Assembly: GCF_018131185.1 (NCBI RefSeq)
Contig: NZ_JAFCJE010000004.1
Coordinates: 558,001-622,000 of the forward strand
Direction of reading: 5' to 3'
DNA length: 64,000 nt
Origin: Bradyrhizobium diazoefficiens
Lineage (GTDB): Bacteria > Pseudomonadota > Alphaproteobacteria > Rhizobiales > Xanthobacteraceae
The position numbers and the translations under genes are program-made. The notes beneath the pieces were generated by a model. That model searched no databases. It saw nothing but the letters and a program-made list of their open reading frames with translations, and was not told where the DNA came from. Shown here piece by piece: positions 34,804 through 43,517 of this stretch. Numbering within the stretch: the first letter of the stretch is position 1; each line of letters starts with the position of its first letter.

Positions 34804-35346
34804 GTGAGTATTCCAAATATCATTACCCTGGGCCGCATCATGCTGGTCCCGATCATCGTCTGGGCCATCGTGTCGAGCCAAATGGAGGTGGCGTTTGCCG
34901 TCTTCCTGATCGCCGGTATCAGCGATGCCGTCGACGGTTTCCTGGCCAAGCGCTTCAACATGACGAGCGAGCTCGGCGCCCTGCTCGATCCGCTCGCGGA
35001 CAAGGCCCTGCTGGTCTCGATCTACATGGCGCTGGGAATCTGGGGCGCGATTCCGCGCTGGATCGTGATCCTGGTGGTGTCGCGCGACATCATGATCGTC
35101 GCCGCCGTGATCGTATCCTGGCTGTTCGACCGGCCCGTCGAGATGAAGCCGTCGAAGGTGTCCAAGCTCAACACCGTGGTACAAGTGGCGTTCGCCGCCC
35201 TGGTGCTGGCGGCGCTTGCCTTCGGCTTCAAGCCGGCTCCTTATGATATCATCCTGATGGGTCTCGTCACGGTCTTCACGCTCTCCTCGGTGTCGCTATA
35301 TCTGGTCGAGTGGCTGCGGCACATGAGTACGATCGAGGCCAAGTAG
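34804..35346 (+). CDS. CDP-alcohol phosphatidyltransferase family protein
   Basis: This 180-residue polytopic membrane enzyme makes a phospholipid by joining CDP-diacylglycerol with an alcohol. The catalytic signature is in SDAVDGFLAKRFNMTSELGALLDPLADK, covering the expected D..DG..A..R........G...D...D spacing. It resembles PgsA/cardiolipin-synthase-like members; the alcohol is not certain. The GTG at 34804 has GGAAG upstream and starts at the conserved SIPNIITLGR; a GTG at 34786 is an alternative. It is followed 56 bp later by hdaA. Confidence 0.85.
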   Translation: MSIPNIITLGRIMLVPIIVWAIVSSQMEVAFAVFLIAGISDAVDGFLAKRFNMTSELGALLDPLADKALLVSIYMALGIWGAIPRWIVILVVSRDIMIVAAVIVSWLFDRPVEMKPSKVSKLNTVVQVAFAALVLAALAFGFKPAPYDIILMGLVTVFTLSSVSLYLVEWLRHMSTIEAK

Positions 35347-35402
35347 CACGATCGAGGCCAATGAGAGGGGATGCGGCCCCGCAAAAGGCCAACTCCCGCT
35401 CG

Positions 35403-36134
35403 ATGAAGGCGAATCTTTTCCAACAGGCCGGCGCGCCGGCATGGAGCAAAGCAAGCGTGCCAGGCCGCGTCCATCCCCGACAATTGGCGTTTTCGCTTCC
35501 GCACGCGGAGAGCCTCAGCCGGGACAATTTCCTTGAAGGCCCCGCCAACGCGGCCGGTCTCGGCCTGATCGAGAGCTGGCCGGAATGGCCGAACCGGATC
35601 ATGTGGCTCGCCGGTCCGGAAGGAAGCGGCAAGAGCCATCTCGCCGCGATCTGGGCCGAGGTATCAGGTGCCCGCTCGACCGCGGCCAGCGCACTGACCG
35701 CCACGGGCGTTCCGGGCGCGCTCGCCACCGGCGCGCTGGTCGTCGAGGATCTCAGGGCCGGGGAATTCGACGAACGCGCCCTCTTCCACCTGATGAACCT
35801 TGCCCGCGAGGACGGCGTCTACGTTCTCTTCACCGGACGCGAGGGGCCGGCCTCGCTGGAGATCGAGCTGCGCGACCTGCGCTCGCGCCTGCGCGCCGTG
35901 CCCGTGGTCGCGTTGCTGCCGCCCGACGACCAGCTCTTCCGCGGCCTGATCGTCAAATTCTGCGCCGACCGCCAGCTCGCCGTGGACGAGAGCGTGGTCG
36001 GCTACCTCGCCACCCGCCTGGAGCGGTCTTCAGCCGCCGCCCGCCGGGCCGTGGAACTGCTCGACGGTGAAGCCCTGCGGCTCGGCCGCCCCGTCACAAG
36101 GGCGCTGGCCGCCGAACTCTTGCGGGACGCCTGA
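35403..36134 (+). CDS. hdaA: HdaA-type DnaA-related regulatory ATPase
   Basis: This 243-residue protein is DnaA domain III without the DNA-binding domain. QLAFSLPHAES near residue 26 is a clamp-binding-like motif, and GPEGSGKSHLAAIW is the Walker A. The Walker B strand is altered to LVVEDLRAG, and an arginine-rich sensor region follows. Homologues (Hda/HdaA) stimulate ATP hydrolysis by DnaA at the sliding clamp to prevent re-initiation. The ATG at 35403 is one option; 35361 would add 14 residues. In alphaproteobacteria it commonly sits next to ppk, as here. Confidence 0.85.
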   Translation: MKANLFQQAGAPAWSKASVPGRVHPRQLAFSLPHAESLSRDNFLEGPANAAGLGLIESWPEWPNRIMWLAGPEGSGKSHLAAIWAEVSGARSTAASALTATGVPGALATGALVVEDLRAGEFDERALFHLMNLAREDGVYVLFTGREGPASLEIELRDLRSRLRAVPVVALLPPDDQLFRGLIVKFCADRQLAVDESVVGYLATRLERSSAAARRAVELLDGEALRLGRPVTRALAAELLRDA

Positions 36135-36184
36135 TCGGTTGCGGGCTCCAGAGCGGCTTGACGCCGCGAACCGGCGGAACATCA

Positions 36185-36202
36185 ATGTCATCGAAACGTC
36201 AT
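36185..36202 (+). promoter_or_regulatory. Candidate Pho box ahead of ppk
   Basis: ATGTCATCGAAACGTCAT contains two TGTCAT-like halves (ATGTCAT and ACGTCAT) with the 4-bp spacer and 11-bp phasing of PhoB sites, matching CTGTCAT-N4-CTGTCAT at 11 of 14 positions. It lies 59 bp before the ppk start. PhoB control of ppk is known in other bacteria. Confidence 0.5.
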
Positions 36203-36260
36203 CGCGCTAACACATGCTTCCGCCGGTTTTGCGCGTAAGTCGCAAATTGGGGCGAACTGG

Positions 36261-38468
36261 ATGGACCGACTTCTGATGGACTCTGCGCAAGCTATTGAAG
36301 TTAAAGAGAAAGAGCCTGAGGCCGAGGGCTTGCCGGCGATCGCCTCCAGCCCCGAGCGATTCATCAACCGCGAGCTCTCCTGGCTGCATTTCAACCGCCG
36401 CGTCCTGGAGGAATCGGTCAATCCAAGCCACCCGATGCTCGAGCGGGTGCGATTCCTGTCGATTTCAGCGAATAACCTCGACGAATTCTTCATGGTCCGG
36501 GTCGCCGGCATCAAGGCCCAGGTGCGCGAGGGCATTGCCGAACGCAGCCCCGACGGCCTGACCCCGTCCGAGCAGCTCGCGCTGATCAACCGCACCGTCT
36601 CCGAACTCGCCTCCGACCAGCAGGCGATCTGGCGCGACCTGCGCAGCACGCTGGCCGATGTCGGCATCGTGCTGGTCGAGGGCAAGGAAGTCACCAAGGC
36701 GGAGCGGACCTGGATCGAGGACTACTTCCTCAGCAACGTGTTCCCGCTGCTGACGCCGCTGGCGATCGATCCGGCCCACCCCTTCCCGTTCATCCCGAGC
36801 CTCGGCTTCACCATCGCGCTCCAGCTCACGCGCGCCGCCGACGGCAAGCAGATGAACGCGCTGATCCGCATGCCCGGCAAGATCGACCGCTTCATCCGCC
36901 TGCCGGCTGACGGCAAGGTCGTCCGGCTGATCTCGCTGGAGCAAGCGACCGCGCTGTTCATCAACCGCCTTTTTCCCGGCTACAACCTGCACGGCCAGGG
37001 CGCCTTCCGCATCATCCGCGACTCCGAGCTCGAAATCGAGGAAGAGGCGGAAGACCTCGTCCGCCTGTTCGAGACCGCGCTGAAGCGCCGCCGTCGCGGA
37101 TCGGTGATCCGGCTCGAGATCGACGCCAAGATGCCGGAGGAGCTGCGCAGCTTCGTGCAACACGCGCTCTCGGCCGCCGACGACGAGGTGTTCCTGGTCG
37201 ACGGCGTGCTCGCCATGAACGAGCTCTCGCAGCTCACCCGCCTCGACCGGCCAGATCTCGAATTCACGCCCTACGTGCCGCGCCACCCCGAGCGCGTGCG
37301 CGAGCACGGCGGCGACATCTTTGCCGCGATCCGGCAGAAGGACCTCGTCGTCCATCACCCCTACGAATCCTTCGACGTGGTGGTGCAGTTCCTGCAGCAG
37401 GCCACGCGCGATCCCGATGTCGTCGCGATCAAGCAGACGCTCTACCGCACCTCCAACAACTCCCCGATCGTACGCGCGCTGGCGGAAGCCGCCGAGGCCG
37501 GCAAATCCGTCACGGCCTTGATCGAATTGAAGGCGCGCTTCGACGAGGAAGCCAACATCCGCTGGGCACGCGACCTCGAACGCGCCGGCGTGCAGGTCGT
37601 CTATGGCTTCCTCGAGCTGAAGACGCACGCAAAGCTCTCGATGGTGGTGCGCCGCGAGGGCGGCAGCCTCACGACTTACGTGCATACCGGCACCGGCAAC
37701 TATCACCCGGTCACCGCGCGCATCTACACCGACCTCTCCTACTTCACCTCCGATCCGACCATCGGCCGCGATGCGGCGCGCGTGTTCAATTTCATCACCG
37801 GCTATGCCGCGCCGAGCGATCTGGAAAAGATGGCGGTGTCGCCGTTGACCTTGCGCAAGCGCATCATCGAGCACATCCAGGGCGAGACCGCGCATGCGCG
37901 GCACGGCCGCCACGGCGCGGTCTGGATGAAGATGAATGCGCTGGTCGACCCCGATATCATCGACGCACTCTACGAGGCCTCCCAGGCCGGCGTGCAGGTC
38001 GAGCTCGTGGTGCGCGGTATCTGTTGCCTGCGTCCAGGCATTCCCGGCCTGTCGGAGAACATCCGCGTCAAGTCGATCATCGGACGCTTCCTGGAACACG
38101 GCCGAATCTACTGCTTCGGCATGGGCCAGGGCCTGCCGAGCGCCAAAGCGGCTGTGTATATCTCGTCTGCCGACATGATGCCGCGCAACCTCGACCGCCG
38201 TGTCGAGGTGCTGTGTCCGCTGCAAAATCCGACGGTGCATCAGCAGGTTCTCGAACAGATCATGGTCGCCAACCTGAAGGACAATGAGCAGAGCTGGCAA
38301 TTGTTGCCGGATGGGTCCTCAACGCGTATGAAGACCGCGAAGGGCGAGGAGCCCTTCAATGTCCACAACTACTTCATGACAAATCCGAGTCTGTCTGGCC
38401 GTGGAAAGTCGCTCAAGGAATCCTCGCCGCGTCGTCTCACGCGCCGGAACGAACGCCATCCATCCTGA
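36261..38468 (+). CDS. ppk: Polyphosphate kinase 1
   Basis: This 735-residue membrane-associated enzyme reversibly polymerises the gamma-phosphate of ATP into polyphosphate. The N-terminal domain begins [18 protein letters not shown]; the catalytic half carries the autophosphorylated His in [11 protein letters not shown] (about residue 475) and the second essential His in [10 protein letters not shown] (about 613). Length is typical. It is followed 15 bp later by ppx, forming a polyphosphate synthesis/degradation pair, and is preceded by a candidate Pho box. Confidence 0.96.
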   Translation: MDRLLMDSAQAIEVKEKEPEAEGLPAIASSPERFINRELSWLHFNRRVLEESVNPSHPMLERVRFLSISANNLDEFFMVRVAGIKAQVREGIAERSPDGLTPSEQLALINRTVSELASDQQAIWRDLRSTLADVGIVLVEGKEVTKAERTWIEDYFLSNVFPLLTPLAIDPAHPFPFIPSLGFTIALQLTRAADGKQMNALIRMPGKIDRFIRLPADGKVVRLISLEQATALFINRLFPGYNLHGQGAFRIIRDSELEIEEEAEDLVRLFETALKRRRRGSVIRLEIDAKMPEELRSFVQHALSAADDEVFLVDGVLAMNELSQLTRLDRPDLEFTPYVPRHPERVREHGGDIFAAIRQKDLVVHHPYESFDVVVQFLQQATRDPDVVAIKQTLYRTSNNSPIVRALAEAAEAGKSVTALIELKARFDEEANIRWARDLERAGVQVVYGFLELKTHAKLSMVVRREGGSLTTYVHTGTGNYHPVTARIYTDLSYFTSDPTIGRDAARVFNFITGYAAPSDLEKMAVSPLTLRKRIIEHIQGETAHARHGRHGAVWMKMNALVDPDIIDALYEASQAGVQVELVVRGICCLRPGIPGLSENIRVKSIIGRFLEHGRIYCFGMGQGLPSAKAAVYISSADMMPRNLDRRVEVLCPLQNPTVHQQVLEQIMVANLKDNEQSWQLLPDGSSTRMKTAKGEEPFNVHNYFMTNPSLSGRGKSLKESSPRRLTRRNERHPS

Positions 38469-38483
38469 TCGGGGATTTCCGGC

Positions 38484-39986
38484 GTGAAGAGGCCGCGCAA
38501 GCGCGGCTCGAGCGTCGCTGTCATCGACATCGGTTCCAACTCGGTCCGTCTCGTCGTCTACGAGGGGCTGACGCGTAGCCTCATTCCGATCTTCAACGAG
38601 AAGACGCTGTGCGGCCTCGGGCGCGAGGTGCAGAGCACCGGCCTGCTCGCCCCCGACGCCGTCGACAAGGCGCTGACCTCGCTGAAGCGATTCCGCGCAT
38701 TGTGCCGCGTGATGCAGGTCGGACGCGTGTTCGCGATTGCCACCGCCGCCTGCCGCGACGCTTCCAACGGCCCCGATTTCATCGCCAAGGCCGAGCGCAT
38801 CTGCGCCGTGAAGATCGAAATCCTGTCCGGTCCGCGCGAGGCGCGACTGTCGGCGCTCGGCGTGATCTCGGGCATCCACCATCCCGACGGCATCGTCGGC
38901 GACCTCGGCGGCGGCTCGCTCGAATTGATCGACGTGCGCAAGAACAGCGTGCGCAGCGGCGTGACGCTGCCGCTCGGCGGGCTTGCGCTGCAGGATCTTG
39001 CGCACAAATCGCTCAAGCGCGCCGACCGCATCGTGCGCGAGGCGCTCGACGGAGTGCCGCAGCTCGCCGCGGGCCGCGGCCGCACGTTCTACGCGGTCGG
39101 CGGCACCTGGCGCGCGCTCGCGCGCATTCACATCATCCAGAGCGGCTATCCGCTGCAGGTGATGCACGGTTATTCGATTTCCGCAGTTGAAGCGCTCGAT
39201 TTCTCGCGCCGGCTCCGGCGCCTCGCGGCCGCGGACATGCTCGCGGACATCGAGAGCGTTGCGGACGCGCGCCGCCCGCTCCTCACCTATGCGGCGCTGG
39301 TGCTCGAGCACATCATCCGGGTGGCGAAGCCGAAGACGATCGTGTTCTCGACCTTCGGCGTGCGCGAGGGCCTGCTGCACGAGAAGCTGCCGGAGGCGGA
39401 ACGCAACAAGGACGGCCTGACCTGCGCTGCCGAAGAGCTGAACCAGTTGCTGTCACGCTCGGCCAAGCACGCCCACGAGCTGATCGCATGGACCGACCGC
39501 CTTGCGCGCGTGGTGAAGCTGCGCGAGACCGAGGAGGATCGGCGGCTGCGCCACACCGCGTGCCTGCTGTCCGACATCGGCTGGCGCGTGCATCCCGATC
39601 ATCGCGGCGAGCAGACGCTGAGCCTCGTCGTAAACGGCAATTTCGGCGCGATCACCCACACCGAGCGCGCGTTCGTCGGCCTGTCGGTGTTCTATCGCTA
39701 TGCGGGCCTGAGCGAGGAAAACCAGCCGCCGGTCACCATGCAGGAGCTGCTGACGCCGGCGCAGCTCGAGCGCGCGCGCCTCCTGGGCGCTGCATTCCGC
39801 GTCGCGCATCTGATCTCGGCGGCGAGGCCTGGCGTCCTGCCGGCCACGCATTTCCGGAGCCTGGGACGCAAACTGATGCTGGTGTTCGAGCACCGCCTCG
39901 GCGACCTCGTCGCCGACCGCGTCGGCAGCCGCTTCCGTCAGCTCGCCCGCCTGATTGGCCGCGCGGGCTCGATCGTGCGGCGCTGA
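38484..39986 (+). CDS. ppx: Exopolyphosphatase/pppGpp phosphatase
   Basis: This 500-residue ASKHA-fold enzyme releases phosphate from polyphosphate ends and, in many members, converts pppGpp to ppGpp. Motifs are VIDIGSNSVRLVVYEG (phosphate 1) and VGDLGGGSLELI (phosphate 2); a helical HD-like C-terminal domain follows from about residue 320. It begins at a GTG 15 bp after the ppk stop and is surely co-transcribed. The basic leader KRPRKRG is unusual but in frame with the only plausible start. Confidence 0.93.
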   Translation: MKRPRKRGSSVAVIDIGSNSVRLVVYEGLTRSLIPIFNEKTLCGLGREVQSTGLLAPDAVDKALTSLKRFRALCRVMQVGRVFAIATAACRDASNGPDFIAKAERICAVKIEILSGPREARLSALGVISGIHHPDGIVGDLGGGSLELIDVRKNSVRSGVTLPLGGLALQDLAHKSLKRADRIVREALDGVPQLAAGRGRTFYAVGGTWRALARIHIIQSGYPLQVMHGYSISAVEALDFSRRLRRLAAADMLADIESVADARRPLLTYAALVLEHIIRVAKPKTIVFSTFGVREGLLHEKLPEAERNKDGLTCAAEELNQLLSRSAKHAHELIAWTDRLARVVKLRETEEDRRLRHTACLLSDIGWRVHPDHRGEQTLSLVVNGNFGAITHTERAFVGLSVFYRYAGLSEENQPPVTMQELLTPAQLERARLLGAAFRVAHLISAARPGVLPATHFRSLGRKLMLVFEHRLGDLVADRVGSRFRQLARLIGRAGSIVRR

Positions 39987-40022
39987 CCGCAACTGTGCGT
40001 CCAAGCGAGCAGCTGGGGGACT

Positions 40023-41399
40023 TCAACCAGCAGCGGCCATCCGATCGCCGCTGACCTCTGGCGCGACGATGGCTTTCAGTCCACCGAGTTCGGAATCCGC
40101 AAGAACAAGCTGCCATCCGTAGGCACTGAGCACGTCCTGAACGATGGCGAGACCGAGGCCGGCCCCTTCGCCACGCTCATCCAGCCTGACCCCGCGTTCG
40201 AGCACGCGTGAACGTTCGGCGGGCGCGATGCCCGGACCATCGTCCTCGACCGTGATTGCCGGTTTCGCGGCATCGGAGCTGATGCGCACCTGGCTCCTGG
40301 CGTGACGGGCAGCATTTTCCAGGAGATTTCCCAGCACTTCGGCCAGATCCGTGCGATCGAGCGGCACGCTCGGCTCGCCCGTTATGCAGGTCTCGAGTTC
40401 AAGCCGCTGTACAGCGGGCGTGCGCTCCAGCATCCGCATCAGGGATTGGACCAGTGGTCTGAGGGGCGTTGAAACACCGCCGCGCTGTCGCGCCGTCCCC
40501 CGCGCCCGGGCGCGCGCCAGCTCGCGGTCGACGTGACGACTCATCGTCTCGCCGACGGCTTCGATTGCCTGCGCGACGTCCTGCTCACCGCGCAGACGCA
40601 ACAGCGCGACATCGGCCGCGAGTGCGGCAAGCGGCGTCTTCAGACCATGCGCCAAATCAGCGGCGCGGCTGCGCGACCGCTCGATCTCGCGCTCTTGGGC
40701 GTCGATCAGGCTGTTCACCTCTTCCACCAGGGGCTTCACCTCGGTCGGGACATCGGCGGGGAGATGCCTGCGTTGCCCGGAACGGACGTCCGCGACGCCG
40801 CGGCGAAGTGCGTCCAGCGGACGCAGGCCCAGCCCGACCTGGATCGAGGTGGCCGCCGCCAGCGCCAAGCCCAGCACGCCGAGTGCCAGCACCAGATCCC
40901 TGGCGAAGTGCGCGGCGGCGACCGATACGCGGGCGAAATCGGCCGCCACGGCAACCCGCACCGGCGCGCGGCGGCCGCCTAGGGTGAGCAGCACGCGGCG
41001 TTCACTGACCAGGAGCCGTGCGTCTGCGGGCCCAGGGATGACGTGACGGTGCAATTCGCCAGGCGACGGCTCATCCTGCGGCAGGTCCAACGCCGTGTCC
41101 CACAGCGAACGTGAACGCACCACTTGACCGCCATCGTCCGATACCTGCCAGTACAAGCCCGAAAGAGGGTCGGCAAAACGAGGATCGGTCGGCGGCCGGC
41201 CCACCACCAGCCTGCCCTGCGCATCGACGTCGATACCTGCGACGAGCTGCTTCAGATAGACGTCGAGATCGTCGCCGATGGTGCGCGTGACGTGGCGTTC
41301 GAACAGCAGCGTCAGCCCGGCGCCGGCAATCGTGAGCGCGATCAGGATAGCTACGAGTCCGCCAGCGACCAGTCGCAGCCGCAGCGAGCCCCAGCTCAT
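40023..41399 (-). CDS. Sensor histidine kinase (PhoQ/EnvZ class)
   Basis: This 458-residue inner-membrane kinase has helices at about residues 12-32 and 167-187, enclosing a periplasmic sensor of about 130 residues, then a HAMP-like linker (LGLRPLDALRRGVADVRSG). The H-box is DLAHGLKTPLAAL (His 251), with N-box NLLENAARHA, G1 DDGPGIAP and G2 GAGLGLAIV. It overlaps the response regulator gene by 4 bp (ATGA) and should phosphorylate it. Its stop faces ppx across 36 bp. The periplasmic stimulus is not evident; metal or redox stress is suggested by the neighbouring efflux genes. Confidence 0.9.
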   Translation of the reverse strand: MSWGSLRLRLVAGGLVAILIALTIAGAGLTLLFERHVTRTIGDDLDVYLKQLVAGIDVDAQGRLVVGRPPTDPRFADPLSGLYWQVSDDGGQVVRSRSLWDTALDLPQDEPSPGELHRHVIPGPADARLLVSERRVLLTLGGRRAPVRVAVAADFARVSVAAAHFARDLVLALGVLGLALAAATSIQVGLGLRPLDALRRGVADVRSGQRRHLPADVPTEVKPLVEEVNSLIDAQEREIERSRSRAADLAHGLKTPLAALAADVALLRLRGEQDVAQAIEAVGETMSRHVDRELARARARGTARQRGGVSTPLRPLVQSLMRMLERTPAVQRLELETCITGEPSVPLDRTDLAEVLGNLLENAARHARSQVRISSDAAKPAITVEDDGPGIAPAERSRVLERGVRLDERGEGAGLGLAIVQDVLSAYGWQLVLADSELGGLKAIVAPEVSGDRMAAAG

Positions 41400-42064
41400 G
41401 GCGCCGTCTCCGGTACCAGATAGCCGAAGCCGCGCCGGGTCTCGATCAGATCGGCGCCCAGTTTCTTGCGCACGCGGCCAACCAGCACTTCGAGCGCGTT
41501 CGATTCGTGGTCCTCGCCGTGGCCATAGACGTTTTCATCGAGCTCCTGCTGCGACACCACGCGGCCGCGATGGTGCAGCAGAAAGGCGATCAGGCGATAT
41601 TCCAATGGCGACAACGCAACGGGTACGCCGCGCAGCGTCACCCTCATCTGACGCTCGTCGAGCTCGACGTCGCCGGCGACAATCCGTGGGGAGGCATGCC
41701 CCGCCGAGCGGCGCACGATCGAGCGCAACCGCGCCAGCAACTCCTCCATGCGGAATGGCTTGGGCAGGTAGTCGTCGGCGCCCGCGTCGATGCCATCGAC
41801 GCGCTCGGCCCAGCTGCCGCGCGCCGTCAGGATCAGCACCGGCATGGACCGCCCATTCGCACGCCAGCGCTTGAGTACCGCCAGACCGTCCATGCCGGGC
41901 AAACCGAGATCGAGGACGATCGCGCCGTAATCCTCGGTGTCACCGCGGAACCAGGCTTCCTGGCCGTTGCGGACGGTCTCGACTACGTAACCAGCCGCGC
42001 GTAGCGCCCTTTCCACATCGGCCGCGATCCGTCGGTCGTCCTCCACGAACAGCAGGCGCATCAC
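41396..42064 (-). CDS. OmpR-family response regulator
   Basis: This 222-residue DNA-binding regulator has an N-terminal receiver (Asp 9/10, phospho-acceptor Asp 52 in VLDLGLPGMDG, Thr 80, Lys 102 in PKPF) and a C-terminal winged helix (LSPLEYRLIAFLLHHRG and VGRVRKKLG). It overlaps both neighbours by 4 bp, forming a PepSY protein-regulator-kinase operon. The probable target is the divergent promoter region at 42388-42520, which holds an 11-bp-phased CTGAC repeat. Confidence 0.92.
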   Translation of the reverse strand: MMRLLFVEDDRRIAADVERALRAAGYVVETVRNGQEAWFRGDTEDYGAIVLDLGLPGMDGLAVLKRWRANGRSMPVLILTARGSWAERVDGIDAGADDYLPKPFRMEELLARLRSIVRRSAGHASPRIVAGDVELDERQMRVTLRGVPVALSPLEYRLIAFLLHHRGRVVSQQELDENVYGHGEDHESNALEVLVGRVRKKLGADLIETRRGFGYLVPETAP

Positions 42065-42387
42065 TTCTCCTTGATGCGTTCAATCTCGCCGCTGCGCGCG
42101 TCCACGTGCGCTTCGTAGAGGCGGCCCTTGTTGTCGACGAGGCGAAACTCGTAGATCCAGCGGCCGCGCTCACGCTCTATCTCGACCCCGGCAACCTCGC
42201 CCGGCAGCTTGCCACGAAGCGACGCGAGAATGTCGGCAAGTGACTTGATCTCGCCTGCCTCGACCGCGCGGCGAACCGCGTCGGGCGCGCCTTTATCGTG
42301 GTCGCCTGCGGCCGCAGGCATCGGCGCGAGCAGAACGCCTGCCAGCAGCGGCACCGCGAGGAATTCCAGAAGGCCACGTGATCGCAT
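42061..42387 (-). CDS. Exported PepSY-domain protein
   Basis: The 108-residue product has a signal peptide ending PAAAG and one PepSY domain (DAVRRAVEAGEIKSLADILA, then GRWIYEFRLVDNKGRLYEAHVDARSGEIER). PepSY domains are thought to bind or inhibit periplasmic partners, and in two-component operons they often tune the sensor kinase. Its stop overlaps the response regulator start (ATGA), so it is the first gene of the leftward operon. The ATG at 42387 is chosen as the first start compatible with the signal peptide. Confidence 0.83.
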   Translation of the reverse strand: MRSRGLLEFLAVPLLAGVLLAPMPAAAGDHDKGAPDAVRRAVEAGEIKSLADILASLRGKLPGEVAGVEIERERGRWIYEFRLVDNKGRLYEAHVDARSGEIERIKEK

Positions 42388-42410
42388 CAGTGGAGAATGC
42401 CCCAATCAAC

Positions 42411-42426
42411 CTGACAAAATGCTGAC
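42411..42426. promoter_or_regulatory. Candidate response-regulator box (CTGAC direct repeat)
   Basis: CTGAC at 42411-42415 recurs at 42422-42426, an 11-bp period typical of OmpR/PhoB-family dimers binding head-to-tail. ATCAAC also appears on both flanks. The site lies between the two divergent PepSY genes, 24 bp from one start and 95 bp from the other, so one regulator could control both arms of the island. Confidence 0.5.
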
Positions 42427-42520
42427 GTGGATCAACAGGCGCCGGTCAGGGCTCTTCCGGCAATGTCCGCTCATCGCCTCGCCGCATGACGCGGCCGGAC
42501 GCCAAAAGCTGGAGAGAACC

Positions 42521-42796
42521 ATGCGCAAGATCACTGTCATCGCCGCCACTGCCGCCTTGCTCGCTGCCGCCACGACCGCTCATGCCGGTAGCCTCGGGCG
42601 TCCTTGCACTACGGCGCCACAGGCAAGTTGGCTGCCGCTCGAGCAATTGCAGGCCAAGATCGAAGCCCAAGGCTACAAGGTTCAGAAGGCCAAGCTCAAG
42701 AACGCCTGTGGCGAACTCTACACGATCGACAAGTCCGGCAGCCGGGTCGAATTGTTCGTCGACCCGACCAACGGCCAGATCATCGGTCAGCTGTAA
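42521..42796 (+). CDS. Small exported PepSY-like protein
   Basis: This 91-residue protein begins with a signal peptide (KITVIAATAALLAAATTAHA) and has a compact PepSY-like domain: SWLPLEQLQAKIEAQGYKV, an extended KLKNACGELYTIDKSG, and a final VELFVDPTNGQIIGQL. Cys residues in RPCTTA and NACGEL may pair. GGAGAG lies upstream of the ATG. It opens the rightward operon and mirrors the PepSY gene of the leftward operon. It is followed 11 bp later by cytochrome b561. Confidence 0.8.
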   Translation: MRKITVIAATAALLAAATTAHAGSLGRPCTTAPQASWLPLEQLQAKIEAQGYKVQKAKLKNACGELYTIDKSGSRVELFVDPTNGQIIGQL

Positions 42797-42807
42797 AGAG
42801 CTGCACC

Positions 42808-43371
42808 ATGAGCGCCATTCACGATACGGTCGAAGCCGGCGGCGCGAAGCCGCCGGCTTCAATCAGGGTCTGGGACCCTTTCGTGCGCGTGTTCCATTGG
42901 TCGCTGGCCGGGCTGTTCCTGCTCGCTTATGGCACCGGTGACGAGATAGAAAATATCCATATCGCCGCCGGCTACACGATTGCCGGCTTGCTTGCGCTCC
43001 GGATCGTGTGGGGCTTCGTGGGACCGCGCCATGCGCGCTTCAGCGACTTCGTGCGCTCGCCGCGCACAGTGCTCGCGTATATGCGCGACGTGGCGCTACT
43101 CAGGGCGCCACGCTATCTCGGCCACAATCCAGCCGGCGGCATGATGGTCGTGACGCTGATCGTCACACTGATCGGCACCTGCACCACCGGTTACATGATG
43201 ACGACCGCCAGCTTCTGGGGAGCGAAATGGGTGGAGGAGGTCCATGAGACCTTCGCCAACCTCACGATCGGCCTCGTGGTCGTCCATGTGCTTGGCGTCC
43301 TGGTGGCAAGCTTCGAGCACCGAGAGAGCCTGGCGAAGGCGATGATCACCGGCAGGAAGCGTCCATTGTGA
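42808..43371 (+). CDS. Cytochrome b561 family membrane protein
   Basis: This 187-residue di-haem b-type cytochrome has about four helices. Candidate haem ligands are His in VFHWSLAGLF, ENIHIAAGYT, VVVHVLGVL and SFEHRE. Family members pass electrons from periplasmic or quinone donors. With the PepSY-like gene in front of it, it recalls the PepSY-b561 pairs found beside redox or metal-stress regulators. It ends at 43371, where GTGA overlaps another possible start for the next gene. Confidence 0.87.
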   Translation: MSAIHDTVEAGGAKPPASIRVWDPFVRVFHWSLAGLFLLAYGTGDEIENIHIAAGYTIAGLLALRIVWGFVGPRHARFSDFVRSPRTVLAYMRDVALLRAPRYLGHNPAGGMMVVTLIVTLIGTCTTGYMMTTASFWGAKWVEEVHETFANLTIGLVVVHVLGVLVASFEHRESLAKAMITGRKRPL

Positions 43372-43517
43372 GCGAGACTGCTTGGCCCAGCCGCCGCCTC
43401 ACCGAGAGGGGCGAAGACAGCCGATTGAGGCAAATCAACTCACCCGCGCGCAACTGGAGTAAGCGAAACTTGAAATCGAGAAGCGCTTCGCTCGCCGGTG
43501 AGCGCGGGACATTCCTC

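Noticed and set aside
36465..38300. A 611-codon open frame antisense to ppk
   Set aside because: ppk matches its family over full length; the antisense frame has shadow-like composition.
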